From Haematococcus lacustris (Eukaryota > Chlorophyta > Chlorophyceae > Chlamydomonadales > Haematococcaceae), in the NCBI GenBank assembly GCA_030144725.1, contig JASKMD010000008.1, positions 12,860,160 to 12,924,159 on the forward strand: a stretch of DNA of 64,000 bases, given 5' to 3'. The first letter of the stretch is position 1. Each line of letters starts with the position of its first letter. A model generated the notes under the pieces. The model worked only from the letters and a program-made list of their open reading frames with translations, searched no databases and was not told where the DNA came from. Shown in pieces: positions 1-12,400 of this stretch. Made by a program: the position numbers and the translations under genes.

Positions 1-404
1 CGGGTAGCCGAGGGCGTCTTTGTGGGAAGCAGTGTCGTGGCCGCCATGTAGGCGGCGAGATCATCGTGCAGACTCTGGGGGGCAGAAAGCTTGAATCCAG
101 CGAGTTGGCCTGCAGCCGCGGACCACGGTGCTTTTGACGTTTTTGTTTTATAGAGTTCGTGTGTGGCAAGGCTTTCTGCCTTCCTGCTAGCACGGCTTCC
201 CACGCAGGGGCCTTCTAGGTGGACTGGCAGGTGGTCGGGGGCGGCTTCAGTAAGCCAACCCCCGAGGACACCCCAGCTCCACCCAGTGCAAAGCAAGACC
301 AGGATAACGACGGTGGTCAGTACAGGGTTACGTCTACCTGTAGCTGGCTCAGTCATCGCAGCATCCTGGGTCTGCCGAAGCGGCTGGGTCGATTCTACGC
401 TCAT
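1..404 (-). CDS. Partial ORF with one predicted membrane segment, open at left edge
   Basis: A reading frame starts with ATG at 404 and stays open to the window edge. Residues 28-51 are strongly hydrophobic (VLTTVVILVLLC then WSWGVLGGWL), which would make a single membrane anchor behind a polar N-terminus. A lysine/arginine-rich stretch follows. At about 110 there is a CAG that could be a splice acceptor; beyond it a second frame reads more like protein (FKLSAPQSLHDDLAAYMAA), so an intron may lie between about 230 and 111. I do not recognise a family. It could be a chance ORF in GC-rich DNA. Confidence 0.3.
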   Translation of the reverse strand, partial: MSVESTQPLRQTQDAAMTEPATGRRNPVLTTVVILVLLCTGWSWGVLGGWLTEAAPDHLPVHLEGPCVGSRASRKAESLATHELYKTKTSKAPWSAAAGQLAGFKLSAPQSLHDDLAAYMAATTLLPTKTPSAT

Positions 405-1841
405 TCTGCTCCTTTTCGTGCGAGGCTTCACGTGCTGCTGCCCGTTTCCGCCGCCGTCGCTACTAGGAAGCGTAGTTTTGAGTTTTGCCCACCCTCTCCA
501 AATCTGTTGACAAACTCATCACGCTCAGCCCAGCCCCAGTTTAATGGCACCCTCCTTCCCCATGTCCCCTCCCCTCCCCCACCCTTCTCTTGTTGTCCCT
601 TGTCATGGTGTTGAGCACTATACTACACTACTAGGTGTGCACCACAGCAGCCCCCGCCCCCCCCCGCAGCCATGAGCTATCTCCTTGAGCAGCAGCCATG
701 AGCGGTAACCAAGAGCAGATGCAAAAGCAGCAAGTAGGAGGCGCTTGGAGCGGCAGCCAGGACTTCCGGTAAGTGCACATGCTCTGGTGGTGTCGGCTCA
801 GCCTTGCCTGCTTGATTATGGTCATGCATGTCCTTATTCATCTGTTTGCTTGCAGTTGTCGATAGCTGGAGCATCACAGGTGTAGCATGGCTTGGTGATT
901 GCAAGCAAGGCGGTAGCAGCGTAGAGCAGCAACCAACAAGGAGCCAGCAAGGACCGTACCCTCCCCGTACCCTCCCCCATCCCACCACCACCACTTCCGA
1001 GTCTGCCACCCACCTACCTTCCTCCCCATCCCACAGCAGCCCTTGGAGTAGCAGCCTGGAGCGGGTAGCATAGAGCAGACAGCATGGAGCGGGCAGCATG
1101 GAGCGGGTGGTGCTGCCAGTGGTGATGGTGCTGCTGCTAGTGTTGCTGCTGTTGTCGTTGGTGCTGCTGCTGCCGCTGCTTGAGCTGCTGAGCAGCCTAG
1201 TAGTAGCAACCAACCCAGTTTAGGGACATGGGGCAGGGGCAGCAAGTCACCTACTTCCCCCCCTCCCCTCACCCTCACCCCACGGCACACGCTGCAGCCC
1301 CTTCCCTACCCCACCCAGCAGCCTTTGGCGTACCAGCTTGGAGCGACAGGGATAGGTGCACCTAGCAGCAAGCTCTGCTGCTTATGGAGCATGGCTGGCT
1401 GCTTGTCTGGCTGCGGCACATGATTGTTGTGTGCAAGGAGGCATGCGGTGAGCGTGAGCCGCATGGTGAGGCTGAGTCAGGTCAGCTAATCAAGGCTGAG
1501 GGCATGCACATGAGCTAGGAGGGCAGGGGCACGTGTATCACCCTTGTAATCCCTTGTAACATGGTGGTCATGTAATGCTATCCAACCAATTATGTAATTC
1601 CTAACCGTTGAGAGCTGACATAACTAGACTTCCAGAGTCACCTGGTCCCAACCTATGCATGTAACCAGCCGCATCCCTAGGTGCCTATCTCCTGGTTGGA
1701 ATAGTAGCTCTTTGCTGAAGCCCAGGCCAAATAGGAAGGGCCTGCCTCCTAGCCAACACAACAACTACCGTAGTGACTGGCACACTGTGGTACCACCCCG
1801 CCATACCACTAGCTCATTGCGCACCTACATACCTCGGCTAT
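405..1841. other. Intergenic, low complexity; no gene seen
   Basis: This stretch holds scattered CTG/CAG triplet runs (about 660-760 and 1095-1200) and C-rich tracts. The overlapping open frames are composed of Ser, Leu, Cys and Ala runs in several frames at once, as expected of triplet repeats rather than coding sequence. No family motif was seen on either strand. Confidence 0.5.
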
Positions 1842-2330
1842 CACGTTTGCAGCATGAGCGCATCACCGCGTGGTGGTGTTGTCCATACAAGGGGCATGTG
1901 GCGCACCACACCCTAGCATGTGGCTGGATCTGGTGAGCCTCCACTATAGGTACCATCCGTAGTCCAGCTAGCTGTGACACATTGGGTGTGGATCACTGCC
2001 AGGCCTGCACTTGCTAAGCATGACCGTGATCCATACATGCAAAGGGGGTATGTAGCAGGTGGCTACCACGTTTGCAGCATTAGCCTCTCACCGCGTGGTG
2101 GTGGTGTCCATACAAGGGGCATGTGGCGCACCACACCCTAGCATGTGGCTGGTTCTGGTGAGCCTCCACTATAGGTACCATCCGTAGTCCAGCTAGCTGC
2201 GACACATTGGGTGTGGATCACTGCTAGGCCTGCACTTGCTAAGCATGACCATGATGCATACATGCAAAGGGGGTATGTAGCAGGTGGCTACCACGTTTGC
2301 GGCCTGAGCGCATCACCACGGGGTTAGGGT
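1842..2330. repeat. 225-bp tandem repeat, about two copies plus partial
   Basis: The word CACGTTTGC recurs at 1842, 2067 and 2292, exactly 225 bp apart. The first two units are nearly identical through the GTGGTGTTGTCCATACAAGG and CTAGCATGTGGCTGG blocks. The third unit breaks off after about 40 bp. A short echo of the GTGGTGTTGTCCATACAAGG block appears again near 2458. Confidence 0.85.
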
Positions 2331-2689
2331 TGGGGTTAATTTTCCTCTTTTGCTTTACGTTCAGTTCAACTCTTCGGCTTTCTACCTTTGGAGGTTGGCT
2401 TGTATCCATCCAAGCCCTGCCTCTTCAGTGTAACAACTACTACTACTACTACCACGGGGTGGTGTTGTCCATACAAGGGGCGTAAGTATCATATGTGGTT
2501 GCGATATACTGCTAATGACCACCACTGTCATCATTACATCTTCATCTTACATCTTCATCATTACATCTTGACCATTCACTGCTTACAAATAATGGTGTGT
2601 GGCATGGAATTGAACGGAAGCTCAGGACAGCCATGCTGCTTATTGCTGATACAAGGCTGCATTGCCACACACACAACCTGCTGTCCATG

Positions 2690-2830
2690 CACTGCTGCTC
2701 ATGGACTACAGCCTGCTGCTGCTGCTGCTTATCCACTGCAGCACATGCACTACAGCCTTGCTTATCCACTGCAGCACATGCACTACAGCCTGCTGCTGCT
2801 GCTCATGCACTGCAGCCTAGGCGGTGGCTG
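2690..2830. repeat. CTG-rich minisatellite (CTGCTGCTCATGCACTGCAG type)
   Basis: Imperfect units of about 24-50 bp built from CTGCTGCTG, CATGCACT and GCAGC are arranged head to tail. The same units form a longer array at 3886-4150. Flanking DNA from 2331 to 3600 otherwise holds only purine-rich G/A tracts (2830-3200) and no recognisable gene. Confidence 0.7.
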
Positions 2831-3619
2831 TGTTGTGGCGGGTAGGGGGAAAATGGGAAAGTGGAAGGGGAGAGGAGGTGCCCATGAGACCTGCAAGCAA
2901 GGGGCGTGCACGTGAGGGAGGGGGATCAGGCTGGGTATTGGGTGTCAGTCACTTACTAACAGGCGGTTAGCCATTCATAAGAAGGGTTGGGGAGAAGAGG
3001 GAGAAGACAGGGTAGGCAGGAAAGGGAGATGACAAATGAGAGGGGGCAGGGAGAAGAGGGAGAAGAGGGGCTTGCTCCTAGCTGCTGGGTAGGGTAGGGA
3101 GGTCGGGGGTAGGGAGGTCGGGGAGGGAGGTGAGGGGGAGATGAGGGGGAGGACGAAGTGGGGGCGCAGGAGACTTGGAGGTGTTGGTGATGGGACAGGG
3201 TAGGATTAGGGGGAAGTGCTTGTTAGACCTGCAGCAAGCAAGAGGCATGCTTGTTATCAACAAACAAGGACATGCATGACTAGAGGGGGGCAGGCTGGCC
3301 AAACACCCCAGCAACGCCTGGCTGCCGCTCTTGGCTGGGCTGGGGACGAGGCAAGGGCGGAAGCGGAACTGAGCGCTTCACCTACCACAACATTAACATA
3401 AGAACACAACACAACAGCAATGTTGGCTCATGCTCAAGGCTGTTGCCACACTGCTGGCAAGCATGGAGGCATGGCTGCAACAGCCTTTGCTAGCGCCACA
3501 CACCTGCTGCCTTGACCTGGGCAATCAACATGTCATGGACATGTCATGGAGTTGGGCTCGGCTGCCGCTCCTGGCTGCTCATGGCTGCTGCTCCTTGCTC
3601 CTCCTAGCGGCTGCTCATG

Positions 3620-3880
3620 GCTACTCTGGGGAGGGGAGGGGAGGGGAGGGGAGGGGAGGGGACATGGGGAAGGAGGGTACCATTAAACTGGGGCTGGGCT
3701 GGGCGTGGGGAGTTTGTCGACGAACTGGGAGGGGGTGGGCATATAGGGAAGGGAGGGGAGGGGCCAGTGGTGGTAGTGGGAAAGGGGAATGGGTGTGACC
3801 ATTACAACCTGCAGCAAACAAGGGCATCCTAGCGGTCAGACTAGGTATATAAAGCCACATAGTTGCAAGGGATAGCCACT
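3620..3880. repeat. Dispersed repeat, copy 1 (second copy at 53717-53900)
   Basis: From a GAGGG purine tract (3627-3660) through GGGCTGGGCTGGGCG, a GAAGGGAGGGGAGG tract, and AACAAGGGCAT(C/G)CTAGCGGTCAGACT, the order of blocks matches the sequence right of the N gap at 53717-53900. Both copies lie beside retroelement sequence, so they may be part of, or hitch-hike with, that element. Confidence 0.65.
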
Positions 3881-3885
3881 TACCA

Positions 3886-4150
3886 TGTGCACTGCAGCAC
3901 ACGTCCTCCAGCCTGCTGCTGCTGCTCCTGCACTGCAGCCTGTTGCTGCTGCTCGTGCACTGAAGCCTGCAGCTGCTGCTCTTGCACTGCAGCACATGCA
4001 CTGCAGCCTGCATTGCAACCTGCTGCTGCTCATGCACTGCAACATATGCACTGTAGCATGCTGCTGCTGCTCATGCACTGCAGCCTGCTGTTGCTGCTCA
4101 TGCACTGCAGCCTGCACTGCAGCCTGCTGCTGCTCATGCACTGCAGCATT
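3886..4150. repeat. CTG-rich minisatellite array
   Basis: About ten imperfect units of CTGCTGCTGCTCATGCACTGCAGC run head to tail. Every frame on both strands stays open because the unit lacks stops, giving Cys/Leu/His-rich or Ser/Ala/Glu-rich hypothetical peptides; none is likely to be a real gene. The unique DNA from 4151 to 4480 shows no gene. Confidence 0.8.
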
Positions 4151-4489
4151 TACACTTGTGTACCGCAGTTGCTGCGTCCTTGCTGCGTCTTGTTGCGTTC
4201 GTCGCTCGTCGTGTATACTTGGAAGTGCCCGGACTCGAAAATGCGAGCTCGGAACTGTAGACTGAACTGAACTGGGCACACAGCCACGAGCTTACATTCG
4301 TTTATGCGGGTGGCTCTGGGGCATTGTCCTGGTTAGCCCGAGGCTCTGCTTTACGAGCTGGTGGGTTTTAACCACGCCGTTTAGGTGCGTTTCTTAAGCC
4401 CTTGCTGGGTCGCATTAAAAGGCCCTGCAGCTGGGTCGCTACTAATGGCGCTGCAGCTGGGTTGCTTCTAATAGCGCTGCAAACATCTT

Positions 4490-4841
4490 GCTGATGCCCT
4501 GTTTAGTGCAGCAACAATCCTCGACGGAGGACGGGCAGAGCGGGCAGGCAGGGCGGAGTGGGCGGTTGGCGGTTGGGCAAATGTACCCCTTTCCCTGACA
4601 ACAAAAAAGGTACTATTTGGGTACTTTTCACCGGGAGACCTGATTGTGTGGAGTGCGGCTGTGGCGAGGGTCTTGCTGTGTGATATGGTGAGGTGGCCCC
4701 AATCGGAGTAGGCGGAGAGCTTGTCGGCCTGGCAGCGTAGATTGCTGATCGAGTTGCATAGGATAGCGATGTCATCTGCGTAGTCGATGCTGCCGATTGT
4801 TAACCGCCCGGCGCTGTCGGTTGTATCGGGAGACCTGATTG
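4490..4841 (-). mobile_element. Inverted fragment of non-LTR reverse transcriptase (palm motif)
   Basis: On the minus strand this segment encodes RLTIGSIDYADDIAILCNS followed by ISHSKTLATAALH. YADD is the catalytic metal-binding box of reverse transcriptase motif C and the downstream residues fit the rest of the palm. The coding sense ends at ALH, just where the plus-strand element at 4842 begins with LHKAHQSG. The two halves overlap by seven bases (CTCCACA), so they were once contiguous. The region left of 4646 in the same frame is not obviously reverse transcriptase. Confidence 0.75.
4632..4841. repeat. 15-bp exact direct repeats flanking an inverted retroelement segment
   Basis: CGGGAGACCTGATTG occurs at 4632-4646 and again at 4827-4841. 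Between them (4647-4826) lies reverse-transcriptase coding sequence in minus orientation. Immediately right of the second copy, at 4842, the same reverse transcriptase continues in plus orientation. Confidence 0.9.
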
Positions 4842-7800
4842 CTCCACAAGGCACACCAGTCCGGCAGGTGCAGCACACTAGCGGACGCGGAGAAGCAAGC
4901 CCGCAGAGAACTGCAACACGTGCAGCTGCAAGGAAAGCCGGTCACCTACCTCCCCCCGACCGCACCCTTCGCCTACCTAGGAGTCCTGCTCACCATGACA
5001 CTCAATTGGAAACCACAACACATAGCCATGGCGGCACAACTCAAACAAAAGTTGGAGAGACTACGGCGCTCCTTTGACAGCGCCAGACAAGCCATCCACA
5101 TCATCAAGACAGCCATCATTCCCAGCCTGGCCTACAGCTTCTGCGTAGTCCCGTGCACTCCAGGAGACCTAGACCTATACGACAGAGCAGTCAACCAATG
5201 TGTCAAGAAAAAGCTGAGGCTACCGTTAGGCACAACTAACGCCGTCATCAGGGAAGACATAGACAAGCTCGGCCTAGGCATCAGCTCCACAGCCCAGGAG
5301 TACCATGCAAGGAACACCACGGCCCTCACACACAGCCTCCAGTCTGCGGATGACACACATGCCCACATAACCAGGAGCATGCTCCACAAACAGATCACTT
5401 GGCTCTACGCTCAAGCTGCCAAGCACGGACACCGCATGCTCAATATGCTGCAGCACACCCTACGCGCCAGGCAACTCCTTCATGCGACCACAGCCCAGCT
5501 TACGGCCACACACCAAGGAGAAAAATTGTACCCTAAGGAAACCAAACTACTTGGGCAGCTCATCACACAGGACAACAGCCCCCTCCCACATGACATAGTC
5601 AACGCATGCATCACATGCCTAAAGAGCCTTGGTATTAAGCATGCTTCCGAGCTCCAACAAGTCATTGCCGACGACACATACATCATATCGGGAAAGATGC
5701 TGAAGGACCGCTTCGGCAACAAGGTCAAGCAAAAACACTACATCGCCCTCAACAAGCTGGCGGCCATGGCGTCCCGGGATAAGTGCCCGAACGCGATAGA
5801 AGCCAAAGCCATTGCAGACAAACGCGACACCACCTTAAACCTGCCCGCTGCACAAAGAAAGATCAAGCATTGGGCCGCGGGCCTGACAGAACTCGCACCC
5901 ATCGAAGCCGAGGAGGACAGTAAACACCGCTACGCTGACATCAGGTCCTACGCGGTAGCCAAACAGCCACTCACACAGCCACCCGCACAGGAACCCACTG
6001 CGGAATGTGCCCATCAACCCGACGACACCCGACGGCGCAGCTCTAGGCTTAGGAACAAAGCCCTCAATCCACCACCCACGACCCCACAACCTAAGCCACC
6101 GCCCATGATAGGCAACAAGAGACAAGCAGATGATAGACACACCCAGACCATACCAGAAGCAGTGATACACATACCCATCATGACCCTAGAAAGCCTCTCT
6201 AGCTGGAAAGTCAATGCGGCGTGCGAACGCAACGCCAAGGAACTGGGGATCACGTTAGCGGCCATGTATGACCACCAGGAGTCCATTACTAAGATTGATG
6301 GATGGCACTGGAATGGCATAAACAAAGAAAGCTATTACAACGTGCACTGGAGACCCACCATTGTAGAGAAATGGGCCCTCCCGATGTGCAAGGAAGAAGG
6401 CTATACGCCCATGCACACAGAAGACATCAGCAGAGCAGATGCCAAACACGCCTGCACATGCGAACTATGTTGGGAACCTATTGGGGATAGCCCAATGTGC
6501 AACAGCTGCATGAGAGCCTACCACCCAGCCTGCCTAGCTCAGACAGGCCTAGCTGGGAAGACTGCCAATAACCATTGGCTTTGCCCCGTCTGCGCACACG
6601 GCTCGGACGACCTCAAAGGCGACATGAAACAATCAGCGGCAACTGACCTGCTGCAGGTCCACTGGCACCCCACAACCGAACCCAAGGCGCTCATCCAAGC
6701 GCACATAGACTACACCGCCAAGCAAAAGGAGTACGACGCGGAGAACAATAGGAGGCAAGGGACGGGACGCCCACCACCCGACGCGGGCCTCCCAGGTCAC
6801 ACCCGGCAGGGCCTACCCGACCCCCACACATGGCTGCCCCGCTGTATCGACCTGCACTCAAAGGCCATCTTCCAAGTCTCGCCCATCAACCCGCAGACTG
6901 ACATCGTAGGAACGGGGAGATGCGAAACCACCATCCAGCAACACGCCCACATCATCACACCAGCCACGAGTGAAGGGAGCCAGGGACCCACCCTGCCCCA
7001 ATACAGCCTCCCCACACATGTGATAGCCCACGACGAGGCAGGGCGCACAGTGGGCCTGATCACCAAGACCAAACAGCAAGACCTCACCACTTGGCTGCAA
7101 CACACCCCACACCCAAGGGATCATGCCACCGAGTTGGTAGCCCTCTTACGAAGGCACGACACACAAAACACCCCACAACCCATTCAAGCAGCACAAGACC
7201 AAGCCATCTCTACCCTCTATACCAATCACCACTTCCCCAGCACGGTCCAGAGATGGGCTAACCCACTCACAGTCAGGGCTGAAACCACAACATACTGGAG
7301 CCCAGACATCAACGACACAGCCTATGGGGCACACCACAACTGTCTCCTTGTCAGACACACAGGGCTCTCCACATGGAACGTACCAGCAGAGGATGCCATA
7401 GCCTTGAAATGCATCAGACATGCCATACACTCTGCCACACAAGAGGAGGCTATGGCCACCATCCTGCTCATTCCTGGCAAGAAAGGCATCTCGTACCCCA
7501 AACACATAGACATGCTGAGAAGCTACCCAGAGTACTGCCAACATATAGCCACCATTCCTCTCAACAAACCCAACGCACCCGCCAAGTCTGACAAGCATGC
7601 CAAGCTCATCACTTACATCGTTTGGAACCGGGCTGGGCAACAGCTCGTCACACATGGGAACCCACAGGGCTGGCTGGCCAACACAGCCACTGCACTCCAC
7701 CCACGACTAAGGACACATCCGGCCCTGGCAAAGCCCTCACAACATAATCAGCCCACCCCGCTGCCAAGCGGCCACCACAAACACCGAGGCCTACCAGCAG

Positions 7801-9287
7801 ACCATGAGCTCCCCTCCACGGGGCATACACGCCAAACTAACCAGCCTGCCTTCCAGCCCACCACCCACACACACAGAGCCATATCAGAGTGGAAGAAGGT
7901 GACATACACGGACGGAAGCTGCATCAAAGGCACCGAGGGGGCATCAGTGGGAGCAGGCGTATACACACCGGCCAGCGACGACCGGATCACCATTGCCCTA
8001 ACCGGCGACACCACCATTAATAGAGCAGAGCTCATAGCTATTCTCTCAGCGCTGCTGGCGGGAGCCAAGCGCATCGCCACCGACAGCCTCTGCTCACTCT
8101 ACCAGATACGCAGGGCGCTCGCCAACCCGATGTCGCTCCGCACGCACCGCCACAAAGACATACTGGCAGAGATAGCCACTATCCTGACTAACAGCCAGGA
8201 CACGGTACACTTCTTCAAAGTCCGCGCCCACTCCGGCATCATCGGAAACGAGGGAGCTGATGCACTGGCCAAGCACGCAGCGAGGCACCCAGAGCAAGCC
8301 ACAACGCGGGGCCCCTGCTCGCCCAGGCACACCGAGCAACACGCGTGGCTGAGCACAACAAGCGAACTCAACGTCACCACCCCGCTGCCGGACTGCCGCC
8401 ACAGTGTACGCGCGCACATGAGCAACAAACACAAACTCGGCCTCGCCAACCAAGAGAGCATTTACTACCAGATGTCACGGGAAATCACCAAGGTAGCGGC
8501 GAAAGGCTCCTGCGAAAGAGTGATGACCGACGCAGGCATTCCAACAGAGGCGCAGAGGACCGCCCTACTCTATCGGACGGGCGGGCTCTACAACCAGAAA
8601 TTGGCAATGCGCTGGGGAAAGGCGGCGGATGACCGGTGCCCGCTATGCGGGGAGGCCGACAGCGCGACACACCTACTCTCGGGCTGCAGCCGCACCGCAG
8701 CTCTTGTACAGGAACGACACAACGGGGCGGGGCGCCTAATCATGAAAGCTATCAGCAAGGGAGCCCAAGGAGGGTGCATCAAGTTCGCGGACATCGGCAG
8801 CCATGAACGAGGCGAGACAGAAGGCATCGACCTACCCAGCACCACGCTACGCAAGGCTCTAGAAGACCTGAGCCTCTCAGCCAGGGACACCAACACGACC
8901 ACCCGCCCGGACATCATCATGATCAACAACACGAAGAAAAGGAAGCAGGGATCGAACGAGTCAACCAAACACGTCACCCTGCTGGAAATCAAGTACTGTG
9001 CTGACTCGAGATGGGCCGAACAGCTAGACAACGCTACCACACAACACGCTGCCATGGCAGAAGCCATCATAGCAGCAGGACACACAGTCACAATTAGACC
9101 CATTCTTCTGGGAATAGGCGGCATCGCTTACAACACACATACCAAGCTACACATGGAAGCCATAGGCATCACGCAAACCAACACCACTAAACTGCTAAAT
9201 AAACTGACTAGACATGCGGTCATAAGCTCACATAGCATAGCCAGAACCAGCTACAGACTCAGGGCAGGTGTCAAGGATGGGGGTTGA
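4842..9287 (+). mobile_element. Non-LTR retrotransposon ORF: RT C-terminus, PHD finger, RNase H, zinc knuckle, restriction-like endonuclease
   Basis: One frame of about 1,480 codons is open to a TGA at 9285. Counting from codon 1 at 4839 (a TTG, not an ATG), residues about 30-160 are the C-terminal part of a reverse transcriptase (FAYLGVLLT; LRLPLG). Residues 539-587 form a PHD-type C4HC3 finger (CELCW, HPACL, CPVC). Residues about 1020-1145 are RNase H with D1025 (TDGS), E1064, D1082, H1131 and D1141. C1267, C1270, H1278 and C1283 form a CCHC knuckle, followed by a PD-(D/E)xK restriction-like endonuclease (D1358, E1383-I-K1385). RNase H plus this endonuclease suggests a Dualen/RandI-like lineage, which is known from Chlamydomonas. 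The fingers and palm are missing here because they are inverted just upstream or lost, so the copy is dead for RT. No poly-A tail or target-site duplication was identified. Confidence 0.85.
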
Positions 9288-9402
9288 AGGGGTTCTTCAC
9301 ATCCAGGGTTAGGTGGTGGGAGCAGGCCGCGCCCCAGGCGGAAGCTCCTCCCTTAATGCACGCCGGCTCCGCCGGAGTAGTCTTCTTCTTCTTCTTCTTC
9401 TC

Positions 9403-12400
9403 TGGCTCAACTTCAGGCTTTTGCTCGCCAGTACCCTTAATGCCACGCCCCCCGGGTGCACCCACAGCAGGCTTAGGAGCATAGACCCAGCGTGGGATGG
9501 GAAGCGGCGGGAACGACAAGGGCGCAAGCAGCCAGCACGAGGTCAACAGCTCGGGGTCGCAGGAGGTAGTATGTGTACAACCTGGCTCTGGCCCCTGGCA
9601 TGCACCCTGGATGGCGCAGCTGAGTGAACAGGGCTAGGAGCAAGGCCTGTGCCCTCCACCCGGGCCAGTTAACCATGTCTGGCAGTCTAGTCTACACAGC
9701 AGCTCCGCCCCAGCCATCGCTCCCGCCCCGGCACCGGCAGCAGCGGGCTACCGCAGGGTGGGGAGTGGCGGTAACGCCCTACCACCTGCTCAGTTGTGCC
9801 GTGCACGAGCTCCGCTGCAGGGCGTGGGCGCCCACTGTGGGCCAGCTGTCCAAAAGTATCTCTGAGTATTGCCATGCAGGGATGTTGGTGCTACCAGCGT
9901 GCAACATCCCCCCCCCCTCTTCTTGCATGCCAGGGCTGTGGGTGACAGGCGAGCTGGGCCTTGGCGGCTGGAGGTGCGTCAGTGGCACGTGGGGCGGTGG
10001 CGGGTGGCGGGCTGTACGCGACCGCATGAGCCTTGTCGGGGCCCGTCCTGGCTCCGGGGCAGCTGGGCTGGACCGCAGGCTCATCCAACGTTGGCTGCAC
10101 TGGCCACTGCGCTTGTGCACACGGGGAGGGTGGCTCAACCTCAGGCTTTTGCTCGCCAGTACCCTTAATGCCACGCCCCCCGGGTGCACCCACAGCAGGC
10201 TTAGGAGCATAGACCCAGCGTGGGATGGGAAGCGGCGGGAACGACAAGGGCGCAAGCAGCCAACAGGAGGTCAACAGCTCGGGGTCGCAGGAGGTAGTAT
10301 GTGTACAACCTGGCTCTGGCCCCTGGCATGCACCCTGGATGGCGCAGCTGAGTGAATAGGGCTAGAAGCAAGGCCTGTGCCCTCCACCCGGGCCAGCTAA
10401 CCATGTCTGGCAGTCTAGTCTACACAGCAGCTCCGCCCCAGCCATCGCTCCCGCCCCGGCACCGGCAGCAACGGGCTACCGCAGGGTGGGGAGTGGCGGT
10501 AACGCCCTACCACCTGCTCAGTTGTGCCGTGCACGAGCTCCGCTGCAGGGCGTGGGCTCCCACTGTGGGCCAGCTGTCCAAAAGTATCTCTGAGTATTGC
10601 CATGCAGGGATGTTGGTGCTACCAGCGTGCAACATCCCCCCCCCCTCTTCTTGCATGCCAGGGCTGTGGGTGACAGGCGAGCTGGGCCTTGGCGGCTGGA
10701 GGTGCGTCAGTGGCACGTGGGGCGGTGGCGGGTGGCGGGCTGTACGCGACCGCATGAGCCTTGTCGGGGCCCGTCCTGGCTCCGGGGCAGCTGGGCTGGA
10801 CCGCAGGCTCATCCAACGTTGGCTGCACTGGCCACTGCGCTTGTGCACACGGGGAGGGTGGCTCAACCTCAGGCTTTTGCTCGCCAGTACCCTTAATGCC
10901 ACGCCCCCCGGGTGCACCCACAGCAGGCTTAGGAGCATAGACCCAGCGTGGGATGGGAAGCGGCGGGAACGACAAGGGCGCAAGCAGCCAGCAGGAGGTC
11001 AACAGCTCGGGGTCGCAGGAGGTAGTATGTGTACAACCTGGCTCTGGCCCCTGGCATGCACCCTGGATGGCGCAGCTGAGTGAACAGGGCTAGAAGCAAG
11101 GCCTGTGCCCTCCACCCGGGCCAGCTCACCATGTCTGGCAGTCTAGTCTACACAGCAGCTCCGCCCCAGCCATCGCTCCCGCCCCGGCACCGGCAGCAGC
11201 GGGCTACCGCAGGGTGGGGAGTGGCGGTAACGCCCTACCACCTGCTCAGTTGTGCCGTGCACGAGCTCCGCTGCAGGGCGTGGGCTCCCACTGTGGGCCA
11301 GCTGTCCAAAAGTATCTCTGAGTATTGCCATGCAGGGATGTTGGTGCTACCAGCGTGCAACACCCCCCCCCCCCTCTTCTTGCATGCCAGGGCTGTGGGT
11401 GACAGGCGAGCTGGGCCTTGGCGGCTGGAGGTGCGTCAGTGGCACGTGGGGCGGTGGCGGGTGGCGGGCTGTACGCGACCGCATGAGCCTTGTCGGGGCC
11501 CGTCCTGGCTCCGGGGCAGCTGGGCTGGACCGCAGGCTCATCCAACGTTGGCTGCACTGGCCACTGCGCTTGTGCACACGGGGAGGGTGGCTCAACCTCA
11601 GGCTTTTGCTCGCCAGTACCCTTAATGCCGCGCCCCCCGGGTGCACCCACAGCAGGCTTAGGAGCATAGACCCAGCGTGGGATGGGAAGCGGCGGGAACG
11701 ACAAGGGCGCAAGCAGCCAGCAGGAGGTCAACAGCTCGGGGTCGCAGGAGGTAGTATGTGTACAACCTGGCTCTGGCCCCTGGCATGCACCCTGGATGGC
11801 GCAGCTGAGTGAACAGGGCTAGGAGCAAGGCCTGTGCCCTCCACCCGGGCCAGCTCACCATGTCTGGCAGTCTAGTCTACACAGCAGCTCCGCCCCAGCC
11901 ATCGCTCCCGCCCCGGCACCGGCAGCAGCGGGCTACCGCAGGGTGGGGAGTGGCGGTAACGCCCTACCACCTGCTCAGTTGTGCCGTGCACGAGCTCCGC
12001 TGCAGGGCGTGGGCTCCCACTGTGGGCCAGCTGTCCAAAAGTATCTCTGAGTATTGCCATGCAGGGATGTTGGTGCTACCAGCGTGCAACACCCCCCCCC
12101 CCCTCTTCTTGCATGCCAGGGCTGTGGGTGACAGGCGAGCTGGGCCTTGGCGGCTGGAGGTGCGTCAGTGGCACGTGGGGCGGTGGCGGGTGGCGGGCTG
12201 TACGCGACCGCATGAGCCTTGTCGGGGCCCGTCCTGGCTCCGGGGCAGCTGGGCTGGACCGCAGGCTCATCCAACGTTGGCTGCACTGGCCACTGCGCTT
12301 GTGCACACGGGGAGGGTGGCTCAACCTCAGGCTTTTGCTCGCCAGTACCCTTAATGCCACGCCCCCCGGGTGCACCCACAGCAGGCTTAGGAGCATAGAC

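Noticed and set aside
3621..4279. Overlapping ORFs rich in Ser/Gln/Ala or Cys/Leu/His
   Set aside because: They arise from the CTG-rich minisatellite, which lacks stops in all frames; no family motif or flanking exon supports them.
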